A DNA stretch of 64,000 nucleotides from Denticeps clupeoides (lineage: Eukaryota > Chordata > Actinopteri > Clupeiformes > Denticipitidae), in contig NC_041725.1 in the NCBI RefSeq assembly GCF_900700375.1, positions 1 to 64,000 on the forward strand, read 5' to 3'. Within the stretch, counting starts at the first letter, position 1. Each line of letters begins with the position of its first letter. The notes under the pieces were generated by a model, which was not told the DNA's origin, did no database searches, and worked only from the letters and a program-made list of their open reading frames with translations. Of the stretch, positions 1 through 11,106 are shown piece after piece. The translations under genes were made by a program, and so were the position numbers.

Positions 1-134
1 AAAAAAAAAAAAAAAAGAAAAAAAGAAAAGAGACGGGAAAACATATCAAAGAAAGAAAATACCCCTTAACATACTTTAACAAAAGGTAACAAAGTGATGT
101 AAATACTTTCATTTTAAAAGTTTTACAATAGTTA

Positions 135-256
135 AAGCTTACAGCACCTGGTATTCCTACTTAGTCTCTTTTATCCAAGTACTAACCAGGCCCAAGCCTT
201 CTTAGCTTCTGAGATGAGACAAGAATGGGCATTCTTCAGCTGGTTTGTCCGTACAC
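135..256 (-). pseudogene. 5S rRNA-derived copy 1
   Basis: First 5S unit of repeat 1 (n=2). Leader-type 3' part with two extra bases in the box C region. Confidence 0.75.
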
Positions 257-415
257 AAACTCTGCTTGAAAATCTTGAACTTTAAACCAAAGGGGCTTGA
301 ACACATATCAAAGAGTGAAAACTCCCGCTTTACTGTCAAATTATGATGGAGAAAAGGCAAAAAAAGCTAACAAAGCCATGTAAATACTTTCGTTTTAAAA
401 GTTTTTCAATAGTTA

Positions 416-535
416 AAGCTTACAGCACCTGGTATTCCCAGGTAGTCTCCCATCCAAGTACTAACCAGGCCCAAGCCTTCTTAGCTTCTGAGATCAAACA
501 AGATTGGGCATTCTTCAGCTGGTTTGTCCGTACAC
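416..535 (-). pseudogene. 5S rRNA-derived copy 2
   Basis: Last 5S unit of repeat 1. The box C segment GGATGGGAGACTACCTGGG is intact; the 5' end is the alpha type (GTGTACGGAC). Confidence 0.78.
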
Positions 536-681
536 AAACTCTGCTTGAAAATCTTGAACTTTAAACCAAAGGGGCTTGAACACATATCAAAGAGTGAAAA
601 CTCCCGCTTTACTGTCAAATTATGATGGAGAAAAGGCAAAAAGTTGGAGTGGTAAGCTTTTATTTGCAATACAACAAATAA

Positions 682-845
682 AGTGCACACCTTCTAGAGG
701 CAATGCAATACTGGGTCGATGAATGGAGCGGATGGAGCAGGCCCTATTGCCGACTCCCTGTTCTAAAAATCCGCTTAATATGACATTTCAGATATTAAAT
801 TGACATCAGGGTGCGTAGCACCTGAAGGCCGAGGGCTGGAAAACC
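682..845 (-). pseudogene. U2 snRNA-derived copy 1
   Basis: On the minus strand it keeps U2 landmarks in order: CTCGGCCTT near the 5' end, TTTAATATCTGATA, GGATTTTTAGA at the Sm-site position, GCTCC..GCTCCATTCATCGACC and GTATTGCATTGCCTC near the 3' end. The U2 branch-site recognition stretch (GTAGTA) is replaced. Confidence 0.8.
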
Positions 846-1055
846 CCACCTAATCGATTCAGCTCCAAGCCTGTGAATGATCGTTGTAGAGCACACACAG
901 ACAAAAAAACCTGAAGAGAAGTTTAAAAAAAAAAAAAAAAAAAAAGAAAAAAGGCGGGAAAACATATCAAAGAAAGAAAATACCCCTTAACTTACTTTAA
1001 AAAAAGGTAACAAAGTGATGTAAATACTTTCATTTTAAAAGTTTTACAATACTTA

Positions 1056-1175
1056 AAGCTTACAGCACCTGGCATTCCTACTTAGTCTCCCATCCAAGTA
1101 CTAACCAGGCCCAAGCCTTCTTAGCTTCTGAGATCAGACAAGAATGGGCATTCTTCAGCTGGTTTGTCTGTACAC
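1056..1175 (-). pseudogene. 5S rRNA-derived copy 3
   Basis: First of eight 5S units in repeat 2. Leader type (CTAAGTAGGAATGCC in place of CTACCTGGGAATACC). Confidence 0.75.
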
Positions 1176-1335
1176 AAACTCTGCTTGAAAATCTTTAACT
1201 TTTAACCAAAAGGGGCTTGAACACATATCAAAGAGTGAAAACTCACGCTTTACTGTCAAATTATGATGGAGAAAAGGCAAAAAAAGCTAACATAGCCATG
1301 TAAATACTTTCATTTTAAAAGTTTTTCAATAGTTA

Positions 1336-1455
1336 AAGCATACAGCACCTGGTATTCCCAGGTAGTCTCCCATCCAAGTACTAACCAGGCCTAAGCCTTC
1401 TTAGCTTCTGAGATCAAACAAGATTGGGCATTCTTCAGCTGGTTTGTCCGTACAC
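1336..1455 (-). pseudogene. 5S rRNA-derived copy 4
   Basis: Second unit of repeat 2; 3' end reads GCTGTATGC rather than GCTGTAAGC. Confidence 0.75.
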
Positions 1456-1616
1456 AAACTTCTGCTTGAAAATCTTGAACTTTAAACCAAAAGGGCTTTG
1501 AAAACATTATAAAGTACGAAAACTCCCGCTTTACTGTCAAATTATGATGGAGAAAAGGCAAAAAAAGCTAACAAAGCCATGTAAATACTTTCATTTTAAA
1601 AGTTTTTCAATAGTTA

Positions 1617-1736
1617 AAGCTTACAGCTCCCGGTATTCCCAGGTAGTTTCCCATCCAAGTACTAACCAGGCCCAAGCCTTCTTAGCTTCTGAGATCAGAC
1701 AAGAATGGGCATTCTTCAGCTGGTTTGTCCAAACGC
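1617..1736 (-). pseudogene. 5S rRNA-derived copy 5
   Basis: Third unit of repeat 2; carries private changes at both ends (GGGAGCTGTAAGC and GCGTTTGGAC). Confidence 0.75.
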
Positions 1737-1896
1737 AAACTCTGCTTGAAAATCTTGAACTTTAAACCAAAGGAGCTTGAACACATATCAAAGAGTGAAA
1801 ACTTCCGCTTTACTGTCAAATTATGATGGAGAAAAGGCAAAAAAAAGCTAACAAAGCCATGTAAATACTTTCATTTTAAAAGTTTTTCAATAGTTA

Positions 1897-2016
1897 AAGC
1901 TTACAGCACCTGGTATTCCCAGGTAGTCTCCCATCCAAGTACTAACCAGGCCCAAGCCTTCTTAGCTTCTGAGATCAAACAAGATTGGGCATTCTTCAGC
2001 TGGTTTGTCCGTACAC
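1897..2016 (-). pseudogene. 5S rRNA-derived copy 6
   Basis: Fourth unit of repeat 2; standard alpha-type copy. Confidence 0.77.
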
Positions 2017-2175
2017 AAACTCTGCTTGAAAATCTTGAACTTTAAACCAAAGGGGCTTGAACACATATCAAAGAGTGAAAACTCCCGCTTTACTGTCAAA
2101 TTATGATGGAGAAAAGGCAAAAAAAGCTAACAAAGCCATGTAAATACTTTCGTTTTAAAAGTTTTTCAATAGTTA

Positions 2176-2294
2176 AAGCTTACAGCACCTGGTATTCCCA
2201 GGTAGGCTCCATCCAAGTACTAACCAGGCCCAAGCCTTCTTAGCTTCTGAGATCAAACAAGATTGGGCATTCTTCAGCTGGTTTGTCCGTACAC
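2176..2294 (-). pseudogene. 5S rRNA-derived copy 7
   Basis: Fifth unit of repeat 2; one base missing in the box C region. Confidence 0.75.
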
Positions 2295-2454
2295 AAACTC
2301 TGCTTGAAAATCTTGAACTTTAAACCAAAAGGGCTTTGAAAACATTATAAAGTGCGAAAACTCCCGCTTTACTGTCAAATTATGATGGAGAAAAGGCAAA
2401 AAAAGCTAACCAAGCCATGTAAATACTTTCATTTTAAAAGTTTTTCAATAGTTA

Positions 2455-2575
2455 AAGCTTACAGCACCTGGTATTCCCAGGTAGTCTCCCATCCAAGTAC
2501 TAACCAGGCCCAAGCCCTTCTTGGCTTCTGAGATCAGACAAGAATGCGCATTCTTCAGCTGGTTTGTCCGTACAC
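2455..2575 (-). pseudogene. 5S rRNA-derived copy 8
   Basis: Sixth unit of repeat 2; one extra base in the box A region. Confidence 0.75.
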
Positions 2576-2735
2576 AAACTCTGCTTGAAAATCTTGAACT
2601 TTAAACCAAAAGGGCTTTGAAAACATTATAAAGTGCTAGAACTCCCTCTTTACTGTCAAATTATGATGGAGAAAAGGCAAAAAAAGCTAACAAAGCCATG
2701 TAAATACTTTCATTTTAAAAGTTTTTCAATAGTTA

Positions 2736-2855
2736 AAGCTTACAGCACCTGGTATTCCCAGGTAGTCTCCCATCCAAGTACTAACCAGGCCCAAGCCTTC
2801 TTAGCTTCTGCGATCAGACAAGATTGGGCATTCTTCAGCTGGTTTGTCCGTACAC
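2736..2855 (-). pseudogene. 5S rRNA-derived copy 9
   Basis: Seventh unit of repeat 2; alpha type. Confidence 0.77.
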
Positions 2856-3014
2856 AAACTCTGCTTGAAAATCTTGAACTTTAAACCAAAGGGGCTTGAA
2901 CACATTATAAAGTGCGAAAACTCCCGCTTTACTGTCAAATTATGATGGAGAAAAGGCAAAAAAAGCTAACAAAGCCATATAAATACTTTCATTTTAAAAG
3001 TTTTTCAATAGTTA

Positions 3015-3134
3015 AAGCTTACAGCACCTGGTATCCCCAGGTAGTCTCCAATCCAAGTACTAACCAGGCCCAAGCCTTCTTAGCTTCTGAGATCAGACAA
3101 GATTGGGCATTCTTCAGCTGGTTTGTCCGTACAC
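3015..3134 (-). pseudogene. 5S rRNA-derived copy 10
   Basis: Eighth and last unit of repeat 2; alpha type, next to U2-like copy 2. Confidence 0.77.
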
Positions 3135-3280
3135 AAACTCTGCTTGAAAATCTTGAACTTTAAACCAAAGGGCTTTGAAACATTATAAAGTGCAAAACTC
3201 CCGCTTTACTGTCAAATTATGATGGAGAAAAGGCAAAAAGTTGGAGTGGTAAGCTTTTATTTGCAATACAACAAATGAAG

Positions 3281-3436
3281 TGCACACCTTCTAGAGGCAA
3301 TGCAATACTGGGTCGATGAATGGAGCGGATGGAGCAGGCCCTATTGCCGACTCCCTGTTCTAAAAATCCGCTTAATATGACATATCAGATATTAAATTGA
3401 CATCAGGGTGCGTAGCACCTGAAGGCCGAGGGCTGG
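3281..3436 (-). pseudogene. U2 snRNA-derived copy 2
   Basis: Closes repeat 2; same landmarks as copy 1. Confidence 0.8.
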
Positions 3437-3648
3437 AAAACCCCACCTAATCGATTCAGCTCCAAGCCTGTGAATGATCGTTGTAGAGCACACACAGACA
3501 AAAAAACCTGAAGAGAAGTTTAAAAAAAAAAAAAAAAAAAAAAAAAGGCGGGAAAACATATCAAAGAAAGAAAATACCCCTTAACTTACTTAAAAAAAGG
3601 TAACAAAGTGATGTAAATACTTTCATTTTAACAGTTTAACAATAGTTA

Positions 3649-3768
3649 AAGCTTACAGCACCTGGCATTCCCACGTAGTCTCCCATCCAAATACTAACCA
3701 GGCCCAGGCCTTCTTAGCTTCTGAGATCAGACAAGATTGGGCAATCTTCAGCTGGCATGTCTGTAAGC
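3649..3768 (-). pseudogene. 5S rRNA-derived copy 11
   Basis: First of five units in repeat 3. Its 5' end is the beta type (GCTTACAGACATGCC), closer to canonical 5S, and its length is exactly 120 nt. Confidence 0.78.
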
Positions 3769-3927
3769 AAACTCTGCTTGAAAATCTTGGACTTTAAACA
3801 AAAGGGCTTTGAAAACATTATAAAGTGTGAAAACTCCCGCTTTACTGTCAAATTATGATGGAGAAAAGGCAAAAAAAGCTAACAAAGCCATGTAAATACT
3901 TTCATTTTAAAAGTTTTTCAATAGTTA

Positions 3928-4047
3928 AAGCATACAGCACTTGGTATTCCCAGGTAGTCTCCCATCCAAGTACTAACCAGGCCCAAGCCTTCTTAGCTTC
4001 TGAGATCAGACAAGATTGGGCATTCTTTAGCTGGTTTGTCCGTACAC
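3928..4047 (-). pseudogene. 5S rRNA-derived copy 12
   Basis: Second unit of repeat 3; middle type (3' end CCAAGTGCTGTATGC). Confidence 0.76.
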
Positions 4048-4207
4048 AAACTCTGCTTGAAAATCTTGAACTTTAAACCAAAAGGGCTTAGAAAACATTA
4101 TAAAGTGCGAAAGCTCCCGCTTTACTGTCAAATTATGATGGAGAAAAGGCAAAAAAAGCTAACAAAGCCATGTAAATACTTTCATTTTAAAAGTTTTTCA
4201 ATAGTTA

Positions 4208-4327
4208 AAGCTTACAGCACCTGGTATTCCCAGGTAGTCTCCCATCTAAGTACTAACCAGGCCCAAGCCTTCTTAGCTTCTGAGATCAGACAAGATTGGG
4301 CAATCTTCAGCTGGCATGTCTGTAAGC
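4208..4327 (-). pseudogene. 5S rRNA-derived copy 13
   Basis: Third unit of repeat 3; beta-type 5' end with a standard 3' half. Confidence 0.78.
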
Positions 4328-4486
4328 AAACTCTGCTTGAAAATCTTGGACTTTAAACAAAAGGGCTTTGAAAACATTATAAAGTGCGAAAACTCCCGCT
4401 TTACTGTCAAATTATGATGGAGAAAAGGCAAAAAAAGCTAACAAAGCCATGTAAATACTTTCATTTTAAAAGTTTTTCAATAGTTA

Positions 4487-4606
4487 AAGCATACAGCACT
4501 TGGTATTCCCAGTTAGTCTCCCATCCAAGTACTAACCAGGCCCAAGCCTTCTTAGCTTCTGAGATCAGACAAGATTGGGCATTCTTTAGCTGGTTTGTCC
4601 GTACAC
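4487..4606 (-). pseudogene. 5S rRNA-derived copy 14
   Basis: Fourth unit of repeat 3; middle type. Confidence 0.76.
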
Positions 4607-4766
4607 AAACTCTGCTTGAAAATCTTGAACTTTAAACCAAAAGGGCTTAGAAAACATTATAAAGTGCGAAAACTCCCGCTTTACTGTCAAATTATGATGG
4701 AGAAAATGCAAAAAAAGCTAACAAAGCCATGTAAATACTTTCATTTTAAAAGTTTTTCAATAGTTA

Positions 4767-4886
4767 AAGCTTACAGCACCTGGTATTCCCAGGTGGTCTC
4801 CCATCCAAGTACTAACCAGGCCCAAGCCTTCTTAGCTTCTGAGATCAGACAAGATTGGGCATTCTTCAGCTGGTTTGTCCGTACAC
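4767..4886 (-). pseudogene. 5S rRNA-derived copy 15
   Basis: Last unit of repeat 3; alpha type with GACCACCTGGG in box C. Confidence 0.78.
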
Positions 4887-5036
4887 AAACTCTGCTTGAA
4901 AATCTTGAACTTTAAACCAAAGGGGCTTGAACACATATCAAAGAGTGAAAACTCCCGCTTTACTGTCAAATTATGATGGAGAAAAGGCAAAAAGTTGGAG
5001 TGGTAAGCTTTTATTTGCAATACAACAAATAAAGTG

Positions 5037-5190
5037 CTTACCTTCTAGAGGCAATGCAATACTGGGTCGATGAATGGAGCGGATGGAGCAGGCCCTATTG
5101 CCGACTCCCTGTTCTAAAAATCCGCTTAATATGACATATCAGATATTAAATTGACATCAGGGTGCGTAGCACCTGAAGGCCGAGGGCTGG
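5037..5190 (-). pseudogene. U2 snRNA-derived copy 3
   Basis: 3' end reads AAGGTAAGCAC rather than AAGGTGTGCAC, a variant shared only with copy 5. Confidence 0.8.
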
Positions 5191-5407
5191 AAAACCCCAC
5201 CTAATCGATTCAGCTCCAAGCCTGTGAATGATCGTTGTAGAGCACACACAGACAAAGAAACCTGAAGAGAAGTTTAAAAAAAAAAAAAAAAAAAAAAGAA
5301 AAAAGGCGGGAAAACATATCAAAGAAAGAAAATACCCCTTAACTTACTTTAAAAAAAGGTGACAAAGTGATGTAAATACTTTCATTTTAAAAGTTTTACA
5401 ATAGTTA

Positions 5408-5529
5408 AAGCTTACAGCACCTGGTATTCCTACTTAGTCTCTTTTATCCAAGTACTAACCAGGCCCAAGCCTTCTTAGCTTCTGAGATCAGACAAGAATG
5501 GGCATTCTTCAGCTGGTTTGTCCGTACAC
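5408..5529 (-). pseudogene. 5S rRNA-derived copy 16
   Basis: First unit of repeat 4; leader type with the same two-base insertion as copy 1. Confidence 0.75.
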
Positions 5530-5689
5530 AAACTCTGCTTGAAAATCTTGAACTTTAAACCAAAGGGGCTTGAACACATATCAAAGAGTGGAAAACTCCC
5601 GCTTTACTGTCAAATTATGATGGAGAAAAGGCAAAAAAAGCTAACAAAGCCATGTAAATACTTTCATTTTAAAAGTTTTTCAATAGTTA

Positions 5690-5809
5690 AAGCTTACAGC
5701 ACCTGGTATTCCCAGGTAGTCTCCCATCCAAGTACTAACCAGGCCCAAGCCTTCTTAGCTTCTGAGATCAGACAAGATTGGGCATTCTTCAGCTGGTTTG
5801 TCCGTACAC
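5690..5809 (-). pseudogene. 5S rRNA-derived copy 17
   Basis: Last unit of repeat 4; alpha type. Confidence 0.78.
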
Positions 5810-5958
5810 AAACTCTGCTTGAAAATCTTGAACTTTAAACCAAAGGGGCTTGAACACATATCAAAGAGTGAAAACTCCCGCTTTACTGTCAAATTATGAT
5901 GGAGAAAAGGCAAAAAGTTGGAGTGGTAAGCTTTTATTTGCAATACAACAAATAAAGT

Positions 5959-6113
5959 GCACACCTTCTAGAGGCAATGCAATACTGGGTCGATGAATGG
6001 AGCGGATGGAGCAGGCCCTATTGCCGACTCCCTGTTCTAAAAATCCGCTTAATATGACATATCAGATATTAAATTGACATCAGGGTGCGTAGCACCTGAA
6101 GGCCGAGGGCTGG
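5959..6113 (-). pseudogene. U2 snRNA-derived copy 4
   Basis: Closes repeat 4; standard version. Confidence 0.8.
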
Positions 6114-6197
6114 AAAATCCCACCTAATCGATTCAGCTCCAAGCCTGTGAATGATCGTTGTAGAGCACACACAGACAAAGAAACCTGAAGAGAAGTT

Positions 6198-6228
<31 letters not shown>

Positions 6229-6331
6229 GGCGGGAAAACATATCAAAGAAAGAAAATACCCCTTAACTTACTTTAAAAAAAGGTAACAAAGTGATGTAAA
6301 TACTTTCATTTTAAAAGTTTTACAATAGTTA

Positions 6332-6450
6332 AAGCTTACAGCACCTGGCATTCCACTTAGTCTCCCATCCAAGTACTAACCAGGCCCAAGCCTTCTTAGC
6401 TTCTGAGATCAGACAAGATTGGGCAATCTTCAGCTGGCATGTCTGTAAGC
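6332..6450 (-). pseudogene. 5S rRNA-derived copy 18
   Basis: First of four units in repeat 5; leader and beta type, one base short. Confidence 0.75.
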
Positions 6451-6609
6451 AAACTCTGCTTGAAAATCTTGGACTTTAAACAAAAGGGCTTTGAAAACAT
6501 TATAAAGTGTGAAAACTCCCGCTTTACTGTCAAATTATGATGGAGAAAAGGCAAAAAAAGCTAACAAAGCCATGTAAATACTTTCATTTTAAAAGTTTTT
6601 CAATAGTTA

Positions 6610-6729
6610 AAGCATACAGCACTTGGTATTCCCAGGTAGTCTCCCATCCAAGTACTAACCAGGCCCAAGCCTTCTTAGCTTCTGAGATCAGACAAGATTG
6701 GGCATTCTTCAGCTGGTTTGTCCGTACAC
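6610..6729 (-). pseudogene. 5S rRNA-derived copy 19
   Basis: Second unit of repeat 5; middle type. Confidence 0.76.
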
Positions 6730-6889
6730 AAACTCTGCTTGAAAATCTTGAACTTTAAACCAAAAGGGCTTAGAAAACATTATAAAGTGCGAAAACTCCC
6801 GCTTTACTGTCAAATTATGATGGAGAAAAGGCAAAAAAAGCTAACAAAGCCATGTAAATACTTTCATTTTAAAAGTTTTTCAATAGTTA

Positions 6890-7009
6890 AAGCTTACAGC
6901 ACCTGGTATTCCCAGGTAGTCTCCCATCCAAGTACTAACCAGGCCCAAGCCTTCTTAGCTTCTGAGATCAGACAAGATTGGGCAATCTTCAGCTGGCATG
7001 TCTGTAAGC
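6890..7009 (-). pseudogene. 5S rRNA-derived copy 20
   Basis: Third unit of repeat 5; beta-type 5' end, like copy 13 in repeat 3. Confidence 0.78.
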
Positions 7010-7168
7010 AAACTCTGCTTGAAAATCTTGGACTTTAAACAAAAGGGCTTTGAAAACATTATAAAGTGCGAAAACTCCCGCTTTACTGTCAAATTATGAT
7101 GGAGAAAAGGCAAAAAAAGCTAACAAAGCCATGTAAATACTTTCATTTTAAAAGTTTTTCAATAGTTA

Positions 7169-7288
7169 AAGCTTACAGCACCTGGTATTCCCAGGTAGTC
7201 TCCCATCCAAGTACTAACCAGGCCCAAGCCTTCTTAGCTTCTGAGATCAGACAAGATTGGGCATTCTTCAGCTGGTTTGTCCGTACAC
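7169..7288 (-). pseudogene. 5S rRNA-derived copy 21
   Basis: Last unit of repeat 5; alpha type. Confidence 0.78.
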
Positions 7289-7436
7289 AAACTCTGCTTG
7301 AAAATCTTGAACTTTAAACCAAAGGGGCTTGAACACATATCAAAGAGTGAAAACTCCCGCTTTACTGTCAAATTATGATGGAGAAAAGGCAAAAAGTTGG
7401 AGTGGTAAGCTTTTATTTGCAATACAACAAATAAAG

Positions 7437-7592
7437 TGCTTACCTTCTAGAGGCAATGCAATACTGGGTCGATGAATGGAGCGGATGGAGCAGGCCCTAT
7501 TGCCGACTCCCTGTTCTAAAAATCCGCTTAATATGACATATCAGATATTAAATTGACATCAGGGTGCGTAGCACCTGAAGGCCGAGGGCTGG
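7437..7592 (-). pseudogene. U2 snRNA-derived copy 5
   Basis: Shares the AAGGTAAGCAC 3' variant with copy 3, tying repeats 3 and 5 together. Confidence 0.8.
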
Positions 7593-7807
7593 AAAATCCC
7601 CACCTAATCGATTCAGCTCCAAGCCTGTGAATGATCGTTGTAGAGCACACACAGACAAAGAAACCTGAAGAGAAGTTTAAAAAAAAAAAAAAAAAAAAGA
7701 AAAAAGGCGGGAAAACATATCAAAGAAAGAAAATACCCCTTAACTTACTTAAAAAAAGGTAACAAAGTGATGTAAATACTTTCATTTTAAAAGTTTAACA
7801 ATAGTTA

Positions 7808-7927
7808 AAGCTTACAGCACCTGGCATTCCCACGTAGTCTCCCATCCAAGTACTAACCAGGCCCAAGCCTTCTTAGCTTCTGAGATCAGACAAGAATGGG
7901 CATTCTTCAGCTGGTTTGTCCGTACAC
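7808..7927 (-). pseudogene. 5S rRNA-derived copy 22
   Basis: First unit of repeat 6; leader variant CTACGTGGGAATGCC, alpha-type 5' end. Confidence 0.76.
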
Positions 7928-8086
7928 AAACTCTGCTTGAAAATCTTGAACTTTAAACCAAAGGGGCTTGAACACATATCAAAGAGTGAAAACTCCCGCT
8001 TTACTGTCAAATTATGATGGAGAAAAGGCAAAAAAAGCTAACAAAGCCATGTAAATACTTTCATTTTAAAAGTTTTTCAATAGTTA

Positions 8087-8206
8087 AAGCTTACAGCACC
8101 TGGTATTCCCAGGTAGTCTCCCATCCAAGTACTAACCAGGCCCAAGCCTTCTTAGCTTCTGAGATCAGACAAGATTGGGCATTCTTCAGCTGGTTTGTCC
8201 GTACAC
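8087..8206 (-). pseudogene. 5S rRNA-derived copy 23
   Basis: Last unit of repeat 6; alpha type. Confidence 0.78.
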
Positions 8207-8354
8207 AAACTCTGCTTGAAAATCTTGAACTTTAAACCAAAGGGGCTTGAACACATATCAAAGAGTGAAAACTCCCGCTTTACTGTCAAATTATGATGGA
8301 GAAAAGGCAAAAAGTTGGAGTGGTAAGCTTTTATTTGCAATACAACAAATAAAG

Positions 8355-8511
8355 TGCACACCTTCTAGAGGCAATGCAATACTGGGTCGATGAATGGAGC
8401 GGATGGAGCAGGCCCTATTGCCGACTCCCTGTTCTAAAAATCCGCTTAATATGACATATCAGATATTAAATTGACATCAGGGTGCGTAGCACCTGAAGGC
8501 CGAGGGCTGGA
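8355..8511 (-). pseudogene. U2 snRNA-derived copy 6
   Basis: Closes repeat 6; standard version. Confidence 0.8.
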
Positions 8512-8721
8512 AAATCCCACCTAATCGATTCAGCTCCAAGCCTGTGAATGATCGTTGTAGAGCACACACAGACAAAGAAACCTGAAGAGAAGTTAAAAAA
8601 AAAAAAAAAAAAAGAAAAAAGGCGGGAAAACATATCAAAGAAAGAAAATACCCCTTAACTTACTTTAAAAAAGGTAACAAAGTGATGTAAATACTTTCAT
8701 TTTAAAAGTTTACAATAGTTA

Positions 8722-8841
8722 AAGCTTACAGCACCTGGCATTCCTACTTAGTCTCCCATCCAAGTACTAACCAGGCCCAAGCCTTCTTAGCTTCTGAGAT
8801 CAGACAAGAATGGGCATTCTTCAGCTGGTTTGTCCGTACAC
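8722..8841 (-). pseudogene. 5S rRNA-derived copy 24
   Basis: Only 5S unit of repeat 7, the shortest higher-order unit (635 bp). Confidence 0.76.
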
Positions 8842-8989
8842 AAACTCTGCTTGAAAATCTTGAACTTTAAACCAAAGGGGCTTGAACACATATCAAAGAG
8901 TGAAAACTCCCGCTTTACTGTCAAATTATGATGGAGAAAAGGCAAAAAGTTGGAGTGGTAAGCTTTTATTTGCAATACAACAAATAAAG

Positions 8990-9146
8990 TGCACACCTTC
9001 TAGAGGCAATGCAATACTGGGTCGATGAATGGAGCGGATGGAGCAGGCCCTATTGCCGACTCCCTGTTCTAAAAATCCGCTTAATATGACATATCAGATA
9101 TTAAATTGACATCAGGGTGCGTAGCACCTGAAGGCCGAGGGCTGGA
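8990..9146 (-). pseudogene. U2 snRNA-derived copy 7
   Basis: Closes repeat 7; standard version. Confidence 0.8.
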
Positions 9147-9358
9147 AAATCCCACCTAATCGATTCAGCTCCAAGCCTGTGAATGATCGTTGTAGAGCAC
9201 ACACAGACAAAGAAACCTGAAGAGAAGTTAAAAAAAAAAAAAAAAAAAAGAAAAAAGGCGGGAAAACATATCAAAGAAAGAAAATACCCCTTAACTTACT
9301 TAAAAAAAGGTAACAAAGTGATGTTAGACTTTTAAATTGAAAGTATTTACAATAGTTA

Positions 9359-9478
9359 AAGCTTACAGCACCTGGCATTCCCACGTAGTCTCCCATCCAA
9401 GTACTAACCAGGCCCAAGCCTTCTTAGCTTCTGAGATCAGACAAGATTGGGCAATCTTCAGCTGGCATGTCTGTAAGC
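9359..9478 (-). pseudogene. 5S rRNA-derived copy 25
   Basis: First unit of repeat 8; leader and beta type. The flank just downstream of its 3' end carries a 28-bp inversion (9323-9350). Confidence 0.77.
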
Positions 9479-9637
9479 AAACTCTGCTTGAAAATCTTGG
9501 ACTTTAAACAAAAGGGCTTTGAAAACATTATAAAGTGCGAAAACTCCCGCTTTACTGTCAAATTATGATGGAGAAAAGGCAAAAAAAGCTAACAAAGCCA
9601 TGTAAATACTTTCATTTTAAAAGTTTTTCAATAGTTA

Positions 9638-9757
9638 AAGCATACAGCACTTGGTATTCCCAGGTAGTCTCCCATCCAAGTACTAACCAGGCCCAAGCCT
9701 TCTTAGCTTCTGAGATCAGACAAGCTTGGGCATTCTTTAGCTGGTTTGTCCATACAC
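9638..9757 (-). pseudogene. 5S rRNA-derived copy 26
   Basis: Second unit of repeat 8; middle type, shares a private change (CCCAAGCTTGTC) with copy 41. Confidence 0.76.
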
Positions 9758-9917
9758 AAACTCTGCTTGAAAATCTTGAACTTTAAACCAAAAGGGCTTA
9801 GAAAACATTATAAAGTGCGAAAACTCCCGCTTTACTGTCAAATTATGATGGAGAAAAGGCAAAAAAAGCTAACAAAGCCATGTAAATACTTTCATTTTAA
9901 AAGTTTTTCAATAGTTA

Positions 9918-10037
9918 AAGCTTACAGCACCTGGTATTCCCAGGTGGTCTCCCATCCAAGTACTAACCAGGCCCAAGCCTTCTTAGCTTCTGAGATCAGA
10001 CAAGATTTGGCATTCTTCAGCTGGTTTGTCCGTACAC
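9918..10037 (-). pseudogene. 5S rRNA-derived copy 27
   Basis: Last unit of repeat 8; GCCAAATCTTGTC variant shared in part with copies 32 and 39. Confidence 0.77.
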
Positions 10038-10185
10038 AAACTCTGCTTGAAAATCTTGAACTTTAAACCAAAGAGGCTTGAACACATATCAAAGAGTGAA
10101 AACTCCCGCTTTACTGTCAAATTATGATGGAGAAAAGGCAAAAAGTTGGAGTGGTAAGCTTTTATTTGCAATACAAAAAATAAAG

Positions 10186-10341
10186 TGCACACCTTCTAGA
10201 GGCAATGCAATACTGGGTCGATGAATGGAGCGGATGGAGCAGGCCCTATTGCCGACTCCCTGTTCTAAAAATCCGCTTAATATGACATATCAGATATTAA
10301 ATTGACATCAGGGTGCGTAGCACCTGAAGGCCGAGGGCTGG
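10186..10341 (-). pseudogene. U2 snRNA-derived copy 8
   Basis: Closes repeat 8; flanked by the TTTTTTGTATTGC variant also seen at copy 10. Confidence 0.8.
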
Positions 10342-10558
10342 AAAATCCCCACCTAATCGATTCAGCTCCAAGCCTGTGAATGATCGTTGTAGAGCACACA
10401 CAGACAAAGAAACCTGAAGAGAAGTTTAAAAAAAAAAAAAAAAAAAAAAGAAAAAGGCGGGAAAACATATCAAAGAAAGAAAATACCCCTTAACTTACTT
10501 TAAAAAAAGGTAACAAAGTGATGTAAATACTTTCATTTTAAAAGTTTTACAATAGTTA

Positions 10559-10678
10559 AAGCTTACAGCACCTGGCATTCCTACTTAGTCTCCCATCCAA
10601 GTACTAACCAGGCCCAAGCCTTCTTAGCTTCTGAGATCAGACAAGATTGGGCAATCTTCAGCTGTCATGTCTGTAAGC
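10559..10678 (-). pseudogene. 5S rRNA-derived copy 28
   Basis: First unit of repeat 9; leader and beta type. Confidence 0.76.
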
Positions 10679-10837
10679 AAACTCTGCTTGAAAATCTTGG
10701 ACTTTAAACCAAAAGGGCTTTGAAAACATTATAAAGTGCGAAAACTCCCGCTTTACTGTCAAATTATGATGGAGAAAAGACAAAAAAGCTAACAAAGCCA
10801 TGTAAATACTTTCATTTTAAAAGTTTTTCAATAATTA

Positions 10838-10958
10838 AAGCTTACAGCACCTGGTATTCCCAGGTAGTCTCCCATCCAAGTACTAACCAGGCCGAAGCCT
10901 TCTTAGCCTTCTGAGATCAGACAAGATTGGGCATTCTTCAGCTGGTTTGTCCGTACAC
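10838..10958 (-). pseudogene. 5S rRNA-derived copy 29
   Basis: Last unit of repeat 9; one extra base in box A. Confidence 0.76.
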
Positions 10959-11106
10959 AAACTCTGCTTGAAAATCTTGAACTTTAAACCAAAGGGGCTT
11001 GAACACATATCAAAGAGTGAAAACTCCCGCTTTACTGTCAAATTATGATGGAGAAAAGGCAAAAAGTTGGAGTGGTAAGCTTTTATTTGCAATACAACAA
11101 ATAAAG

